From contig JAPWGK010000007.1 in the NCBI GenBank assembly GCA_029641185.1, forward strand, positions 992,001 to 1,056,000: a stretch of 64,000 nt of DNA. The letters are read 5' to 3'. Both the position numbers and the translations under genes were made by a program. Source of the DNA: Pseudofabraea citricarpa (lineage: Eukaryota; Ascomycota; Leotiomycetes; Helotiales; Dermateaceae). This document shows, piece by piece, positions 13,053 to 24,918 of the stretch; position 1 is the first letter of the stretch; each line of letters opens with the position of its first letter. Under the pieces are notes generated by a model that was not told the origin of the DNA, ran no database searches, and was given only the letters and a program-made list of their open reading frames with translations.

Positions 13053-13175
13053 GTACAGGGCTACCGTACAGGGCTTTGTACAGTAGGTAGGTACCTAGGT
13101 AAGTACTGGATTGGCATACTGCACTGCACCGTACAGGGCTAGGTTATAGGTACTGACTGTACTGACTGTACTGTA
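13053..13175. repeat. GTACAGGGCT / GACTGTACT repeat cluster
   Basis: GTACAGGGCT occurs exactly at 13053, 13066 and 13131. TAGGTAGGTACCTAGGT lies between them, and 13149-13175 carries repeated GACTGTACT units. The cluster sits about 0.9 kb upstream of the start codon at 14074 and is non-coding. Confidence 0.8.
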
Positions 13176-14073
13176 TGGCCACTCCACTGGACAGCTCTTC
13201 GGCCGGCCGGCTGCCATTTCAATAGTTGATTCCCATTGCTCGCATTAGCGCTCCCCCCCCCCCCGTCTCTCCGTCTCCATTTGTCAACTCTAGAGTCTCT
13301 ACACAGAACACGAGAATCCCACGTCTTTTCTTGCTTCCCTGTTTTTGCTTCTTCTGTCTCCTGTCAAACGTCCAGCACGCACTGCCCACGAGACAACCCC
13401 CATCCCCCCCCCATCGTCATCGTCATCAGCAAGTCCCCTCGTCCTCCCCTCTCTCTGCTCGACAGCACAATATCAATTCAATCAACTCGCCAGGAACCAG
13501 GGGCAGAGCTGCAAGAATAAGGCCTCAGCGCCGTCGGCCGCAACGATCCACAGAATAAACTTAGAACTACCCCACCCGAACTATTGTATCAAACCAACTC
13601 AACAGGTCAGTGTCGTCTCAGGAGCCCGTGGCGCGCCCCCCGGAAGCCTGCTATCGCTGCTTAGCTCTGGATATCTTGGTACACTTGCTACAGACCGCCA
13701 GCTTGCTCGTTTATTTTCTGCCTGCGTCTCCGTCAGAATATATTGACTGCTCATATTGCCGCTGTGCTGCTGCTGTGCTGCCTCTCTTGCCCACCCCACC
13801 CCTCATCCTCTCATATTTATTTAAACAGACCAGCGGTCAGCGCTTGCAGCAGCAGAAGAAGTAAGGCTCGGAAGCACAAATACCTCATCTTGTCACTGTC
13901 AATCGTTACTCGTTACTCGTGTTGATCACGCCTTGCTTTCACCCCCTCAATCATTCGACAACACCATCACCAATTCTTGCTTCGAGCCCCGACGCACTCC
14001 CTCGGATGTGTTAAAGAGAAACTGTCACCGACCTCCCGCATCAAGGTGTGACCCTCTCTAGGAGACAGTGGTC

Positions 14074-17000
14074 ATGGCATCATCCATGGATTCCAGCAGC
14101 AGCGGCGGAAGCGTGTCGCCCTCAGCCAGAAAGACTTCGTTTAGGCGCATGCTCGATCTGGAGAAAAAGAACAAGGTAGGCCAGAAAAAGCTATCATCTA
14201 CGAGCAAAAATGCCGTTTCCGCTTTGGACGGGCATCAGGCTGACAGCGGTGTTCTCTACAGCTCGAGCGAACAGAATACGCACCTCACAGAGTGCTTCCA
14301 GCCCCTCCCTCTGGCCCTCCGCGCCCACCGCGACTGCAGAAGGGACACGTTCCGCCCAGCCCCATGGCTCCTATACTGCACTCTCAACCCATGAAGCGAG
14401 CAATGACGGCTCCTTTTGTGCCTACGCTGTCAGCATTAAGTCAAGAAATCGAGACTCCACAGACACCACCAGAAATCCCCGAGAGAAAGATGGTGGAGAA
14501 ACGAAGGGGAGCGTCCCAGCCGCGCCTGCAGATAGATGTCCCGGGAAATGATGCTGGCAGCGAGTCGGACAGATCCTCCATCTGCCAATCTCCCGGCTGG
14601 GACAATGCGGCCAAGGCAAAGAAGAAGAAGCAGGAGGCGAAGGAGAAGCGAAAGCAGGAGAAGGCGCAGGCTGAGAAGAATGCCAAACAGACCAAGAAGC
14701 TACAAAAACGGATGAGCAAGCCTCCACCAACCAACAAGATCTTTAACAGGATGGCCGCAACTCCGATGGAGAGGTCAATCTCCGCACCGGTGCTAGATAA
14801 GGTGTCAGAAGAGCAGTCGAATAAAGAAACCCCCTCGAGACCCAGTAGCAGTTCACGACGAGGGAGCTTGGAGGCGAGCTTCAAGACCCTGAAGAATTTA
14901 CCAGGACCTTGGAAGCATGATAACCAAAGCCCTTCTCAGGAACCCCAACCTTTGCCGACTACTGGCTTCGTGGGAGGACTGAAGCTTAAAAGAGAGCAAG
15001 AAGTTGCCCTCCGAGAAAGTGTCCAGAAATTCGCCTTTCCTGTTCAAGGCCCCGTGCATAATTTCTCAAAGTCCACTTCTGCACACTCGCGCAGCATCTC
15101 TGAGTCCCAGCACCCAGCATTGCGTGACCCAAGAGATTACCTACAGTCCGAATTAACCATGTCACCAGTGGAGTTGGAATCTAGTTATAGTCACAATCCC
15201 AGGAGAGCAAGTATGCCTTATGAACAAGGGTCTTATGCTTCAAGAATTTCGGGAAATGAAGAGCTCGAGACTTCGACTGCTGTGGAGCCTATAATGGAGA
15301 GGAAGATAAAGCGACGGCCAAAGAGTAGAATTTTTGCAGTGGAAGAATTGAGTCACAGTACTGAGAAAAATCCTCAGAATAGCATGCATCATTCAGCCGC
15401 TATAGAGACAGAGAACAGTTTACAACGAGCTTCTCCAATGCTATCAAACGAAAGCCCGGATGCGAGGAGATCCTCCAAAACATCGATATCAGTGGTATTT
15501 CCATTTACACGAAGTGCTACAGAGCCTGTGGCCCGCAGCTCCGATGAAGCCGCCACAGCTGATCAGTCCCGTGGCCGAGCAGGAAACAATTCTGCGGAAA
15601 CTGAACGAGAACAAAGTAGAGGTCGACCCTTCCTGGCTCAGCATCAACAAGATCGCCGAGCTTCTACAAACAGTTGCCAATCCACCGCTTCTAAAGCGGA
15701 TGATGGTCCTGGGCATAGATCACCATCCGCTCAACCATTGGGCCCTGTTGATGGGTCAAGTGACGAGGAAATCGGATCCAACTTTGCGCCAAACAATGAC
15801 AATGACGATAAATTTGACAGGAACCACGATAGTTATCATGCTTTCCTTGCTGGAAATAAAAATCCGCAGTACGATCTGCCTGAAGCTTACAAGGATGAAA
15901 AGATTTCCAAACAATATCCAAATTCGCCTTCCTTCAAGAATTTTAGGTCCGCCGCGAAGGCTGCATTTTCTAGAACATCGCCATATCCGCCTATGCCACA
16001 GGTTGGCACCAACTCTGCAGCACGATCTCAATCTTCTGACCGTCCTTCGAGAACTTTGACTATGAAAGGATCCCACCGGAGAAACTTGAGCAAGGCAGAA
16101 CGCATTTTAGGGGAATCCATGCCGTCCGTACCAGCAATGGCGAATTCAAACATGAGCTCAAGAACTTCAGAGCATTCTTCGTCTCACTCCAGTGAAGAGT
16201 TCTCTATGCTCGACGAGATGTCGAATATTACTACCCCAACAGGCTCGCGACCACAGTCGCAGAAGGATGACATATTGCCCGAAAAGACCCTCCAAAGCAA
16301 TTCAGGAACGACTTCATTCCAGGTTGAGCTTAGATCATACGACTCAGATGGTGAAGATCGAAGCGGAACCCCAAACTCGATTGGACTTGATGAGCATTTC
16401 CATGTCCGATCTCTTTTCGAGAACAACTCCACTCCTGAGCTTTCAAAAATCACCAAATTCGAAACGGCTGACCAGTCGAGTGCAATTGACTCTTTGCAAG
16501 AGGATTCTGCTGAAGACGATCTGCAACGGCGTCCCAGCATTACAAGATCGTACTCTACGCCTGAACTACAAGATCTTAGCTTTCTCCCGCCATTGAAACA
16601 CCAACCCTTGGCGCGCCCATTCAAGGGGAAAGAAAAGGAAAACGAGGTCACCAAAACCACAAGACCCCAGCTCGCACCGATCACTATCCATAAGAAAGAG
16701 GATAGGTCTTTGGTTCGAGCACCTTCGAGTGCCAAGATTACATCGCCGGTCAAGGCTGGAAGCAGCGAGTATCTACAAAACGCACGCTTGAACGTCCTTC
16801 GATCGGGCCCACCACAACTCTCCAAGACTGGTCGAATACCAACCATGCATACTCCTCCTTCTCCTGGACAACCACCATCGCCAGGCGTCGAGCCCATTGC
16901 CAAGATGTTCGTTGTCTGCTGCTCCTGCAATTATTTCCATGATATGCCATCAAAAATATACGAGTGCATGGCCAAACCAGATAATGTTGTCGAGGACAAA

Positions 17001-17123
17001 GACTTGGGTGTTTCTGGTCACATCACCACAATGGTACGTTGCCCATGGTGTTCCCATGGCATGAGCACACAGTGCTGCGCAGGGTATGCGGCCATTGTTT
17101 ACATGCAGGAGAAACTGCACTAG
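14074..17123 (+). CDS. Large fungal protein with C-terminal CxxC/CxxC zinc-binding-like domain
   Basis: Two exons, 14074-14175 and 14262-17123 (intron 86 bases, donor GTAGGC, branch GCTGAC), give 987 aa. A + strand open frame begins earlier at a GTG, but the first ATG is 14074. Most of the protein is Ser/Pro/charged and predicted disordered, with a Lys/Glu-rich coiled stretch at about residues 145-180 (AKKKKQEAKEKRKQEKAQ). The last 75 residues are different in character and look conserved. They contain VVCCSCNYFHDMPS, then VRCPWCSHGMS and CCAGYAAIVYM, consistent with a paired-cysteine metal site. I have a weak memory of such C termini in fungal proteins annotated as cell-end marker receptors (TeaR), which I cannot verify. 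No membrane segment is seen. Function is unassigned. Confidence 0.85.
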
Positions 17124-18059
17124 CTTATATTCTTGCAATACTTGCGCTAGTTCTTTTGCATCTGCATTTATTTTCTGCATCGGCGTTCACAGATTATTAA
17201 AAAAAAAAAGAAATTGGAATTGGAAGGGATCATAGGAGGAGCACACGGACTGAAAGCCACGAGTCTTTTTGGCAATTCAGGTCTCGCGTACTCATGCTGT
17301 CTAAGATTTATGCCAATGCTCTATGTAATATTACGCTGGCTCAGAAATTAGCTAATAACGAATAATGGGTTTACACGAATATTTTATTTATTTTTACTTA
17401 TCAAAATTAAATGCATAAATGAATGCTCTGCTACTCTGTGTATTCCAAGTTGTTTCCTGTCAAACGGGCTAAAACACATCAAGTTCATTGCTACTACTTC
17501 TTACCCTAGAGAAAGAAGCTGAAAACTCGCTCACGATGGACTCCTCGCTTACACTGGCACCAGGCGATAAGCAGATCTTCACCTGTGGACTTGACGCATA
17601 GATGCTGTCTTATTGAGGCCATATCCTCCAGAAGATGGTTTAAATTGTGACAAAATGGCAGCCGTCAGTGTCACCTCAGCACCGTGCCTATGTGTTTGAT
17701 TTCCATTTTGAGTGTCGTCACTAATGTCACATGACCCGAATAACGTTGGTGGCCCCCTATTTTGATGCAACGCGACAGGCATTGCCCGGCTTGGCTTCTA
17801 ACTGCCCCTGCACGCACCACCACCGCGTCAGCTTCAAGAGGAAGATACATCGTCGCTAAGGGACATCAAGGAACATTGCATTGCTTGCGCGCGACAATCG
17901 AGTCGACCAATATTGACAGCAACGCTTCTTCGGCGACCAGGCCACTGTCATTCCCACATGCCATCTTGATTGATCGGCCCACCATCTCGAGAGCGATTTT
18001 CTTTACAGCACTCATTTTTCTTGTCGTTACTCCTTCATTTCACGATCCATCTGCCAAAG
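17124..18059. other. Intergenic region
   Basis: It holds an A-run (about 17199-17209), AT-rich 3' flank, and the promoter and leader of the next + strand gene. An open frame starting at 17762 overlaps the next gene in another frame and is rejected. Nothing else is recognised. Confidence 0.55.
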
Positions 18060-19913
18060 ATGCCAGTTCAACGCAGTTTGTTCGGCAAGCCGGTGCCTCG
18101 AATGGCCCCGAAACGTATGGTAGCTCTGCTGGGTGCCATTACTATCTTCGGCGTGGTAACTTTGGTCTTTACTCTTCCAAATTCCATCCCAACCGGCCCA
18201 TCGTTGGGCAGATTCACCGATCATCGAATATCGATACCGAAACTGCCCAAGCAGTTGCCCTCACCGAGTATACTCAACCCCTTCCGACAAGCAGCGCATG
18301 CGCCGCCGGTTCAGAAGAATAGCACGGATGGCGAGTCGTCGTGGTATGGTAATTGGAACTGGCTGAGCCCGTTCTCATCATCAGTCACCTTGGACGAGAA
18401 TCGAGCATTGCTGCCACCCCTCGTGGAACGGCCTACCATCTACACATATTACGACCACACATTAGAGAAGGCGAAGGAGCTTAAAGAGGCGGAGAACGCG
18501 ATTTTGCTCACATGGAGGAGGGCATGGTGGGCTCAGGGTTTCAAACCTATTATTCTGAGCCCCGCAGAAGCAATGAACAACCCCCTGTACCACGAGGTGC
18601 AGCGGATGGAACTGGATCCCGCTTTAAAGATAGAGCTATCGCGGTTCCTGGCCTGGGAGAACTATGGTGGAATGCTGGCAAATTATTTACTGCTTCCCAT
18701 GGGCTCGCACGAAGACACTCTGCTCTCATACCTGCGACGAGGAGAATACCCAGTGCTCAGTCGGTTTGAGAAGCTTGGGAATGGCTTATTCTCTGGATCG
18801 AAAGCCGATATCACAGCTGCTATTAAATTGGCCCTGGCCAACCCTGACCTCAAGACTGCCAAGGATGTAGTGAGTGCAGTTCCCGCAACCACCTTCGAGA
18901 TTGATCCAAATCACGATGCCCTAGCATTTTACGACGTGGGAGCCATCGTAGAAAAGTATCCGAAGGTCGCAAAGGATATCGATGATTCAGGGTCGTCTGG
19001 GTTGATGAGCCTCAACCAACTTATGAACGCTCACTTGCACGGCACTTGGCAAAACATATTTTCGAACGGCATTGCAGTACTCAAACCTTGCCCCGAACAC
19101 ATGTCAGAGACCATTGCTCCAGCAACCCAGCTTGCTGAGTTTCTTTCTCAATGCCCAGAATCTCCAATGCCCGCCTCGTGCCCCCCAAATCGACCCAAAT
19201 GCAAGCCGTGTGTGGCATCTTCTCCAATGAGAATATCCACGCCACCAGCTTATCGAAATACTTCCACTTTATATACTATCGGCACAGTCCCACATCCATA
19301 TACGATGGCTACTCTGAGTGGGTATCGGGAGAACATCAACGTTAGCTGGATTCGGAGAGAATCAGAACGTGATCCTTGGCTCTCTACCTTGACTAAAGAG
19401 CTACTTGGCACAGGCGTCTCAGGAGCACCCCGTGTTATCAAGTTCAAAGAGGCAGTTGCAAGTCAGTACGGAACTGCTCACTCGTTGTGGGTTACTGCAG
19501 AGAAACCAATGCCAAATGATCTGGATTGGTATTTTGGCTTTACTATCCCTTGTAATGCTACAGATACCGGCAAATCAGAAACGCCAGTTCCAGGACCTGA
19601 GCGTAGACCTGTTGAAAAGCCAGATCCAAGGAATGGACCTGTGGTAGGCGAAGGAGACAAGGTCAAGGAAAGAACTCTCCTAGAGAAAGCCAAACAATTT
19701 GGGCTCTCCAAAACTGCCGAAGACAACAAGCTGAGAGGAGCAGTGGAAGCCTGGAACTTAGCAGATACGGAAGCATGGAGATTTGCTAGGGCATTCTTAG
19801 CTCGTTCTAGGGTAGAACGTCTGAAATGGGAGGAAGAAGAAAAGAAGTACGCTGGCGGAGCAGGTTCGGAAAGAAGCCAGAGCCAAGGTTGGGGAAGATG
19901 GTTCGATGATTAA
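18060..19913 (+). CDS. Type II membrane protein, possible glycosyltransferase-like
   Basis: Intronless, 617 aa. The frame is open further upstream, but 18060 is the first ATG. A basic N terminus (PRMAPKRMV) precedes one hydrophobic segment at about residues 20-37 (LLGAITIFGVVTLVF), giving a signal-anchor with a lumenal C-terminal domain. The region after about 125 (TYYDHTLEKAKELKEAE, then LLTWRRAWWAQGFKPIIL, then FLAWENYGGMLANYLLLPM) resembles the start of sugar-transferase folds with an acceptor-like WRRAWW block. I see no clear DxD that I would call catalytic. A Cys-rich stretch (PASCPPNRPKCKPC) and NxS/T sites fit secretory-pathway residence. The C terminus is charged and disordered. A Golgi or ER enzyme is inferred; the activity is unproven. 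Confidence 0.82.
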   Translation: MPVQRSLFGKPVPRMAPKRMVALLGAITIFGVVTLVFTLPNSIPTGPSLGRFTDHRISIPKLPKQLPSPSILNPFRQAAHAPPVQKNSTDGESSWYGNWNWLSPFSSSVTLDENRALLPPLVERPTIYTYYDHTLEKAKELKEAENAILLTWRRAWWAQGFKPIILSPAEAMNNPLYHEVQRMELDPALKIELSRFLAWENYGGMLANYLLLPMGSHEDTLLSYLRRGEYPVLSRFEKLGNGLFSGSKADITAAIKLALANPDLKTAKDVVSAVPATTFEIDPNHDALAFYDVGAIVEKYPKVAKDIDDSGSSGLMSLNQLMNAHLHGTWQNIFSNGIAVLKPCPEHMSETIAPATQLAEFLSQCPESPMPASCPPNRPKCKPCVASSPMRISTPPAYRNTSTLYTIGTVPHPYTMATLSGYRENINVSWIRRESERDPWLSTLTKELLGTGVSGAPRVIKFKEAVASQYGTAHSLWVTAEKPMPNDLDWYFGFTIPCNATDTGKSETPVPGPERRPVEKPDPRNGPVVGEGDKVKERTLLEKAKQFGLSKTAEDNKLRGAVEAWNLADTEAWRFARAFLARSRVERLKWEEEEKKYAGGAGSERSQSQGWGRWFDD

Positions 19914-20248
19914 GCGCTGTACTCTTTTCTGTCACGATACTAGGATCATAATCTGGACAGGTGCCTGTAGACCGGGGTATGGAGTTCGGAGCTAGATGTG
20001 TTTTTTTTTATGTAACGGTAGCATTGCAAAAGGTGTATTACTAGCAACCTTCGTGGTCTGAAGATATGTCACCATGTGATTTATTGATTGGGTTAAAACA
20101 GTTTTCATTTATCGCGAAAGAGTAGAAATCAACGCAAGAACTTTTGTTAGAATGTTGAATCTATCTTCCGCTGCCTCCGTCCACCAGATGTCGCCATCAT
20201 CACTCACATCGCTAAGCCTCCCTCCCCTTCTGAGCCGACCCTGCATGC
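19914..20248. other. Convergent 3' flanks
   Basis: This is the short region between two convergent genes. It contains T-rich and A-rich 3' sequence and no ORF worth calling. Confidence 0.6.
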
Positions 20249-21075
20249 TCAAATGGTAGCAGTAGTATCACCACCCATCTCGCCACTCATCTCACGGTTT
20301 CCGACTCCGTTTCTGCTCTTTCCACCATTGGCAATGCCGTTGTGCTCTTTGTACTCTTGAACGTAGACATCCAAGGCTCTCTGAGCAGCATCCATCGTCT
20401 TCTTAGCGAGTAGAATATTCTCCTTCAATGCCTTCTCGGTCTGATCACCTACCAACTTTGCTCCATTGGTAGCTCCATTGGTAGCTCCAGCAGCTTTCTT
20501 GGCATCTCTGTCTTCGAGGAGTCCTCGGATGTGGGCATTGAGCCACATACCCTCGAGCTTCTCAGGTGCCATGTTGCCAGCGCCGGAAATAAATCCACGG
20601 CAGGCCTTGGTGCCACAGAAGCAGTCGAAGCCTTGAGCCATTGACCACTCGGTTGAGGGATAGAAGAAGGTCAACTCGTCTCCCTTCTTCAAGCCTTTCT
20701 CTCCTACTAGAATGTTCATGGAAGACATGTCAAAGATCTCCAAGCCGGCGAATCAGATCAGTCTTGCTTTCTCTCGGATGGGGATCGGGATAACGAGGGG
20801 AATCAGGAACTAACGAGAGAGGGTGAGCAGGAGTGATTAATGTAGACCAGATCACTGTTGAGGTTTAGGTGAGAATCTCGTCCCATCTGCACAGTTGCAT
20901 ACGTTGGCTCTGCCGCCGGGGTGCATGGTGGGAAGGCGATCTTGCTGAAAACGGCGTAAGGTGCCAAGTCGACTTTGGAGAGCGACTTTGTCGTGAAGTC
21001 AGAGGCCTTGGAGACCAAAACTTCCTGGATCTCAGGGTGAGAGGGCTGGGCCCAATCTGGTACCAAAGGCGCCAT
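20249..21075 (-). CDS. Small SET-domain protein (putative protein-lysine methyltransferase)
   Basis: Two exons on the minus strand, 21075-20815 and 20737-20249, give 249 aa. The intron of 77 bases has a GTTAGT donor and joins in phase 0. The ATG at 21075 is the first in frame (a GTG lies three codons upstream). The junction links VYINHSCSPSL to IFDMSSMN. The SET hallmark NHSC is at residues 80-83, the following GDELTFFYPSTEW lies at 106-118, and a post-SET-like Cys cluster CFCGTKACRG spans 126-135. The fold is therefore complete but minimal, without a pre-SET. The C-terminal third is Lys/Ala-rich and helical, with a short NGATNGA duplication. Similar short fungal SET proteins are uncharacterised, so the substrate is unknown. 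Confidence 0.9.
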
Positions 21076-22061
21076 TTTCTTCACTGATTCTTTCGAACTG
21101 AGGTAGGTAAAGAGTGAGGAGCGGGGAAAGTCTTGGTGGGTCCTTTTGATGATATGCTTGTTGTTGTTTGTTGATGTTGATGTTGTTCAACGAAGAGGTT
21201 ACGATTGCGCAAGATACGAGTAGGTTGCGGGGTGAATGTGAAGAAAGAATTCACTGATGCTTTGGTGAATAAGGAATGTGAATCGCCTTGAGTCCAGTTA
21301 GTCCCATATTCATTCACAGTCACTTAACCAAGTGCCGAGGTAAGTGGGCAGAAAATGAAGAGCATGTCACCGCCCTTGTGGAGAAGAAAAAAAAAGCTTC
21401 TTATTCATGATTCTGCTTTGCTTAGGTAGTAGTCGTAATATTATCCGCCGTATCTGTTCAGCAGACTCCTGCACGTCGTCCCTTGCCCTCTGCGCCTCTT
21501 GCATGGTTACACAACTTGGCTAAATCGAGCGCCTCCTTTGATCCGACAGAGGCGAACACCAATCTCGAATACCACCTCACGTCACGAACGCTCTTGCCAT
21601 TCATCATCCGGTCTTAAAGAGAACCCCGAGAAGATAAGGAAAACTATCTGCAGATCAAACCTACATGTTTCGCCCGCAATGAACCCCCCAAAGTGGCTGG
21701 TTTTTATCCCACAGGACTGATCTAGAAGGTATCGCATGTGATAGTGATCGAGCTGCAGAAGCATGAGCCCCAAACCCTCCAAGAGATTTTAGGCTCATAT
21801 TCTTTCGTTGCTAGTGATTGTGAGCTAGAAGAAAATCTTACATGGTACAATTGTCTATATGGAATTACGCCACTGTAGTACCTCGGTTGTTCCATATGAT
21901 AGCCATGAGCCGACAAAGATATAGCATCGACTGAAGTAAGGATACCTGATTCCATGGAAGACATGGAGGGGACAAGAATGAACCAATTGCTTTGGGCATA
22001 ATTTGGCCGAGGACTGGCCTATGTTTACATTTTGTACAGACATATTACAGACGCTGCCCTA
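21076..22061. other. Intergenic region upstream of SET gene
   Basis: It carries the leader and promoter of the SET gene (GTTGTT-rich near 21160-21190) and the 3' flank of the ribosomal protein gene. Open frames here are short and featureless. Confidence 0.55.
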
Positions 22062-22751
22062 CTAAGACAGTTCTTTATCCTTCGGCGCCTTCACTGGCTT
22101 TTCGGCCATGAATTCGCCCTGGATCGTTTCGCTTTCCAAATCCTCGCCGATTCCCATTTCCGTCTCGTTCTCCAAGCTCTCGTCGAACCTGAGCACTTCT
22201 TGCTGAACCATTTCAGGAGTAACTAGTTGTCCATCGGCTCCTAGTAATACCTCCTCCTTCGGTGGCAAGCCCAAAGCCTCTCTCTCCAGCCTGAATCTCT
22301 CCTTGATTGCATCTGTCTGCATGATTCTCCATCTCAGCTTCCAACCTTCCATGCCCAGCTCCTTTATCCTCTGCGCCTTGTCCCCGAGCAGATAGTTGTC
22401 CAAACCACCGGATTTGTCGATTGTTCTTAGCACCCTTGTCGTAACTCTGGTCCGAATCTTTCTCCCTAGTGCCGTGCTGTACAGATATTTTCGCTGCACG
22501 TTGGGTCGCCAGTATCTTCTAGTCTTGATCTCGTTCTTCTCTGATACCATGTTTCCATATCGAATCTTCTGTAGCCCGTACAGGCCAAAGTTGGACTGCT
22601 TGTACCATTGCGAGGCCCCGTAAGGATATGGTGGGATAGCCGAGTGCTCAAAAGCAAGTCTCTGCTTGGTTGATTTGGCAAAGAGTGCGCCGGTAGACGT
22701 GAAGGTTCGGATGTGTGAGAGGGATGGATGAGAGGGAGGTAGAAGAGGCAT
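22062..22751 (-). CDS. mrpl24: Mitochondrial large-subunit ribosomal protein bL28m
   Basis: Single exon on the minus strand, 229 aa. The start is the first ATG. The N terminus is Ser/His/Arg-rich without acids (LPPSHPSLSHIRTFTSTGAL), as expected for a mitochondrial presequence. The core GLYGLQKIRYGNMVSEKN, then TRRYWRPNVQRKYLYS and RVTTRVLRTIDK, matches the L28 family (yeast Mrpl24), where the RRxWxPN block is the family signature. The C-terminal extension (about 150-229) is acidic, as in fungal homologues. Its role is as a structural protein of the mitochondrial 54S subunit. The 2.2-kb region beyond its start carries no other gene I can support. Confidence 0.93.
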   Translation of the reverse strand: MPLLPPSHPSLSHIRTFTSTGALFAKSTKQRLAFEHSAIPPYPYGASQWYKQSNFGLYGLQKIRYGNMVSEKNEIKTRRYWRPNVQRKYLYSTALGRKIRTRVTTRVLRTIDKSGGLDNYLLGDKAQRIKELGMEGWKLRWRIMQTDAIKERFRLEREALGLPPKEEVLLGADGQLVTPEMVQQEVLRFDESLENETEMGIGEDLESETIQGEFMAEKPVKAPKDKELS

Positions 22752-24918
22752 CTTGGGTGGGAGGCAGCACGACGCCGCGGATAGACCCGATAATTAACAA
22801 TCCAATCGAGATACAGCCAGGCAGTCAATCGAGTAGTAGAAGGAGGGTGCGAGAGACCGGATAAATTTCTAGTATCGCAAAGGCTGTCGTCGCAGCTCTC
22901 GAACAATTAATTTCTTAGCACGAGGTCCCGACGACGGACCTACTTTTTTCCGCACAACCTCACCATCACCTAGATGTGCACTGATTAATGCATCATAATT
23001 CAGTCACAAATCATCCCACCACATTGCAGTGCTTGTGTCTCCTTTCCTTCAGGTTTCAGTCTACAGGTGATAGCTGATGCTGATCGTGACATTTTCTTTT
23101 GTCATAGAATTTATCCTGCGCATTTCATGATTCATCTTCCCGTGAAGCGCTCAATCTTTACCTGAAAGAAGCATCGCTAGCCTCAACCAATTGGGTATAG
23201 CCGATAGTTTGGAACCCGCAATGAGAGCGATGGAAACTGTTCTGGGCGTTTGAAATAGCTTCATTTCCGTTGTTCTCCAGCTTCAGCCCGACCATGTCGA
23301 TGAGCGAACAGGCAGGTGCAAGTGATGCGCAAGGCTGCTACAAGCAACCAGTGAGTTTCTATCAAGCTTCTGCGAGTTGCCGATACCTTGATCAGAAGAT
23401 CGAACTAGTGTTTGTGTTACCAAGGCCACTAAACTAAAATGATTCATAAATGTACCATTTACGTTTGCCATGCTGCCAAGCTTTGCCTGGCAGCAGGGTA
23501 GAGCACGATCATGCACATGATATGTATATGCCCGTGATCTACACTGCCGAGACTTACCTTACCATGGTTCGGTGCACGGTATTGCGGTTCCTGTTGCTGC
23601 CCGCAGCCCGTTTGCAAGTTGGGGGAAACACTGGCAATCGGTAAAGGTAGAGCTACCGAGACACAAGCATCTCTAGAACCCATTGCTGCTATGCATAGTC
23701 ATATGCCAGGTTTATCCTATACAATTTAAGAAGGTCAGCTGTTTCTTATAGAGTATTTTCTAGGGAAGTCAACCTATCGGGGAAATAGAGATGCTGAAAG
23801 CGCCATGCTTATTCAAGAGCTTCCGAATCTAGGACCATTCTGCTCCGTTCAATGTTACACAATGACATGTCAATTCTTGCCTATCAAACTTTTATGGATA
23901 ACCAGATTTCCAGTGGGGGATTTTATTGGAAACCTGGAGCCAACATGAGCTGCAGTTAATTCTTTGGAACAGACACCGCCCTAGCTGCAGCTTCACCGAT
24001 GCTTCAGAAACCTTGGATATGTGCGTCTGTATTAATCCTGCTGACTCCCTTGCAATTTTTTTTTGGTTGGAGCTGCTCTCGCCATTTGCGTGGCCTTGTT
24101 GATGAGGAGACTTGGCCTATTGTGTTTGAGACTACTGAGATATATGATGGTTTACATGAAAGGCACTGGAATTTGTGAACCGCACTTTGTCCCTTGGAAC
24201 TTTTGGTTCGATTTGTATAGCGGCTGATTGTATAGATGATACAAATGGTAAGTGGCCCAGTTTTGTCTCCCGACCTACACTGAAAATTTTGGGGCAAGTG
24301 GCTTGTCGGTTGTAGAAACTCCCAATCGCTGATACAGTAGCTGATTTGGCCGCACGGAGATTGCAGAGCTGTGTAAGTATAGGCTATCATTTAACATACA
24401 GCAAACGTAGCTAACCGCTCTAAACACTAGCCACCCCAAAGTCTTTCTCATAAGCGAACCGAGGCATAGTGCCCCTGAAATGTCCTCGCTTATGGAATTG
24501 AGCATGCGACCTCAGATGGTGTAACTCGGAAATCACGGCTGGACCTCTACATACTTTGTCTGTGGGCCTATTGCTTTCGGCAATACACGATTTGATATGG
24601 CCAATTTTCCATCTTATGGTTTCTTGGCATACCAATACTGTTCTGGGTTACGCTATACCTTTCGCGTGGGGCACTAAGTTCAGCCCATCAGCCATATGGC
24701 CCAGATCCGAAGACATGCATTAAATGCAGATTTGTGGCTTCATTAGATCTCTCTGGCAATATTCATACCAAAAGGGATACGGTTCGCTTTCCTTTTCTTA
24801 ACAGATATTTGCCATTTTTGTCTCATCTGATCAGGTGTTCTTTCAATTTTCCCTGTCAGCACTCGCCCACTTGAAACCACCTCATACCTGGCCAGAAAAG
24901 TCTTGTCATAGGGTTAGA
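22752..24918. other. 2.2-kb intergenic region, AT-rich
   Basis: This is the divergent spacer between bL28m (minus) and the membrane protein gene at 24919 (+). The longest open frame (24004-24390, minus) has irregular composition, no domain and no splice partner. I see no RNA gene and no transposon terminus. An unannotated non-coding RNA cannot be excluded. Confidence 0.5.

Larger units (their letters stand above)
11340..14073. other. Long intergenic/leader region
   Basis: It contains the 3' flank of the PAF-AH-like gene and, from about 13200, a pyrimidine-rich stretch that looks like a long 5' UTR of the following gene. Short open frames on both strands at 11.5-12.8 kb overlap each other and show no domain. 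Repeats present: a CCAGCCAGTG decamer (12033-12056), three GTACAGGGCT copies (13053-13140) and a TAGGTAGGTACCTAGG block (13084-13100). Confidence 0.55.

Noticed and set aside
24004..24390. 128-codon minus-strand open frame in the 22.75-24.9 kb spacer
   Set aside because: Composition is irregular, with no motif and no splice continuation.
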